Assembly: GCF_901709675.1 (NCBI RefSeq)
Contig: NC_051090.1
Location: forward strand, 3,221,342 to 3,285,341
Origin: Syngnathus acus
Lineage: Eukaryota > Chordata > Actinopteri > Syngnathiformes > Syngnathidae
Direction of reading: 5' to 3'
Length of the DNA stretch: 64,000 bases
The translations under genes were made by a program, and so were the position numbers. Numbering within the stretch: the stretch's first letter is position 1; the number at the start of each line of letters is the position of its first letter. Shown piece by piece: positions 62,055 through 64,000 of the stretch. Under the pieces are notes generated by a model that worked only from the letters and a program-made list of their open reading frames with translations, searched no databases and was not told where the DNA came from.

Positions 62055-62457
62055 ACATGAAAGTACTTTTTATATTTATTAGTGGGGAATTCCAATTTTA
62101 GAAAATTACTTACATGAATCCTTTAGCTAGCATAGGTTACATACTGTAATACAGGTACAAATAAGAGACTGTACACAAAGAAGAAATGAGAACTACATCC
62201 TCTGGCACACAAAAGCATTCCGCCACATGACGCCACAATCTCAAAATTTCCAGCGGCATTTCCGGCCGGACAGGAAGCGAGTCCTACTGTTAACTCACTG
62301 AGTAAACATGATAACCGCGGATGGTTTACAGCCACCCGTCAGTCAACCTTCATTTTTCTTCCGGTTGATTTATGACGCCAACAACAACAGCGCTGCAGCT
62401 CTACACATTGTTCAACAACAATTTAAAAAGAAAATGTACAAGCAGAGGGTTCCGGGG
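62055..62457 (-). other. kdr: kdr 3' UTR with candidate poly(A) signal
   Basis: On the minus strand the stop codon at 62458-62460 is followed by about 380 bases up to AATAAA (plus-strand TTTATT, 62075-62080), then further AT-rich sequence. The 3' end is inferred from this hexamer. Confidence 0.5.

Positions 62458-64000
<1,543 letters not shown>

Overview
This window is vertebrate nuclear DNA, most likely from a teleost fish. Coding exons are small and scattered, with canonical GT-AG introns, many only 70-110 bp long. Intergenic DNA is compact and carries TG microsatellites, many long G or C runs and hAT-type transposon relics of the kind common in fish. The species cannot be fixed from the sequence alone.

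The layout is the ParaHox-linked receptor tyrosine kinase cluster known across vertebrates: gsx2 (+, 9244-11189), pdgfra (+, 16082-26250), kit (+, 37289-50700; probably kita) and the 3' end of kdr/VEGFR2 (-, 62458 to beyond 64000). Order and orientation match the tetrapod GSX2-PDGFRA-KIT-KDR cluster. I assembled the coding exons by reading splice sites and phases. gsx2 gives 247 aa from 2 exons, kit gives 997 aa from 21 exons, and the last 8 exons of kdr (the first one cut by the window edge) are present.

The standout is pdgfra. Between its signal-peptide exon and the exons for its normal five Ig domains lies an extra, intact block of six exons (16214-19355) encoding four more Ig domains, D1-D4 of a class III receptor. 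Exon number, exon lengths and phases match the normal D1-D4 exons one for one, yet the proteins are only roughly one third identical, so the duplication looks old. The block opens and closes in phase 1 and the normal D1 exon has no signal peptide of its own. The simplest reading is therefore one 1469-aa receptor with nine Ig domains, one TM and a split kinase. Skipping the block would give an in-frame 1085-aa receptor of ordinary length. I know of no described PDGFRA like this.

The three receptors act in one type of pathway: ligand-driven dimerisation at the cell surface, tyrosine autophosphorylation, and PI3K/PLC-gamma/RAS signalling in mesenchyme and neural crest (pdgfra), pigment and germ cells (kit) and endothelium (kdr). 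gsx2 is a homeodomain regulator of forebrain patterning. Non-coding DNA holds candidate promoters (TATA boxes before pdgfra and kit), poly(A) signals, several conserved-element-like stretches around gsx2, a clean hAT MITE with a perfect 8-bp target duplication (34061-34407), a BED-finger hAT transposase relic (57779-58692), tandem duplications and inverted repeats.
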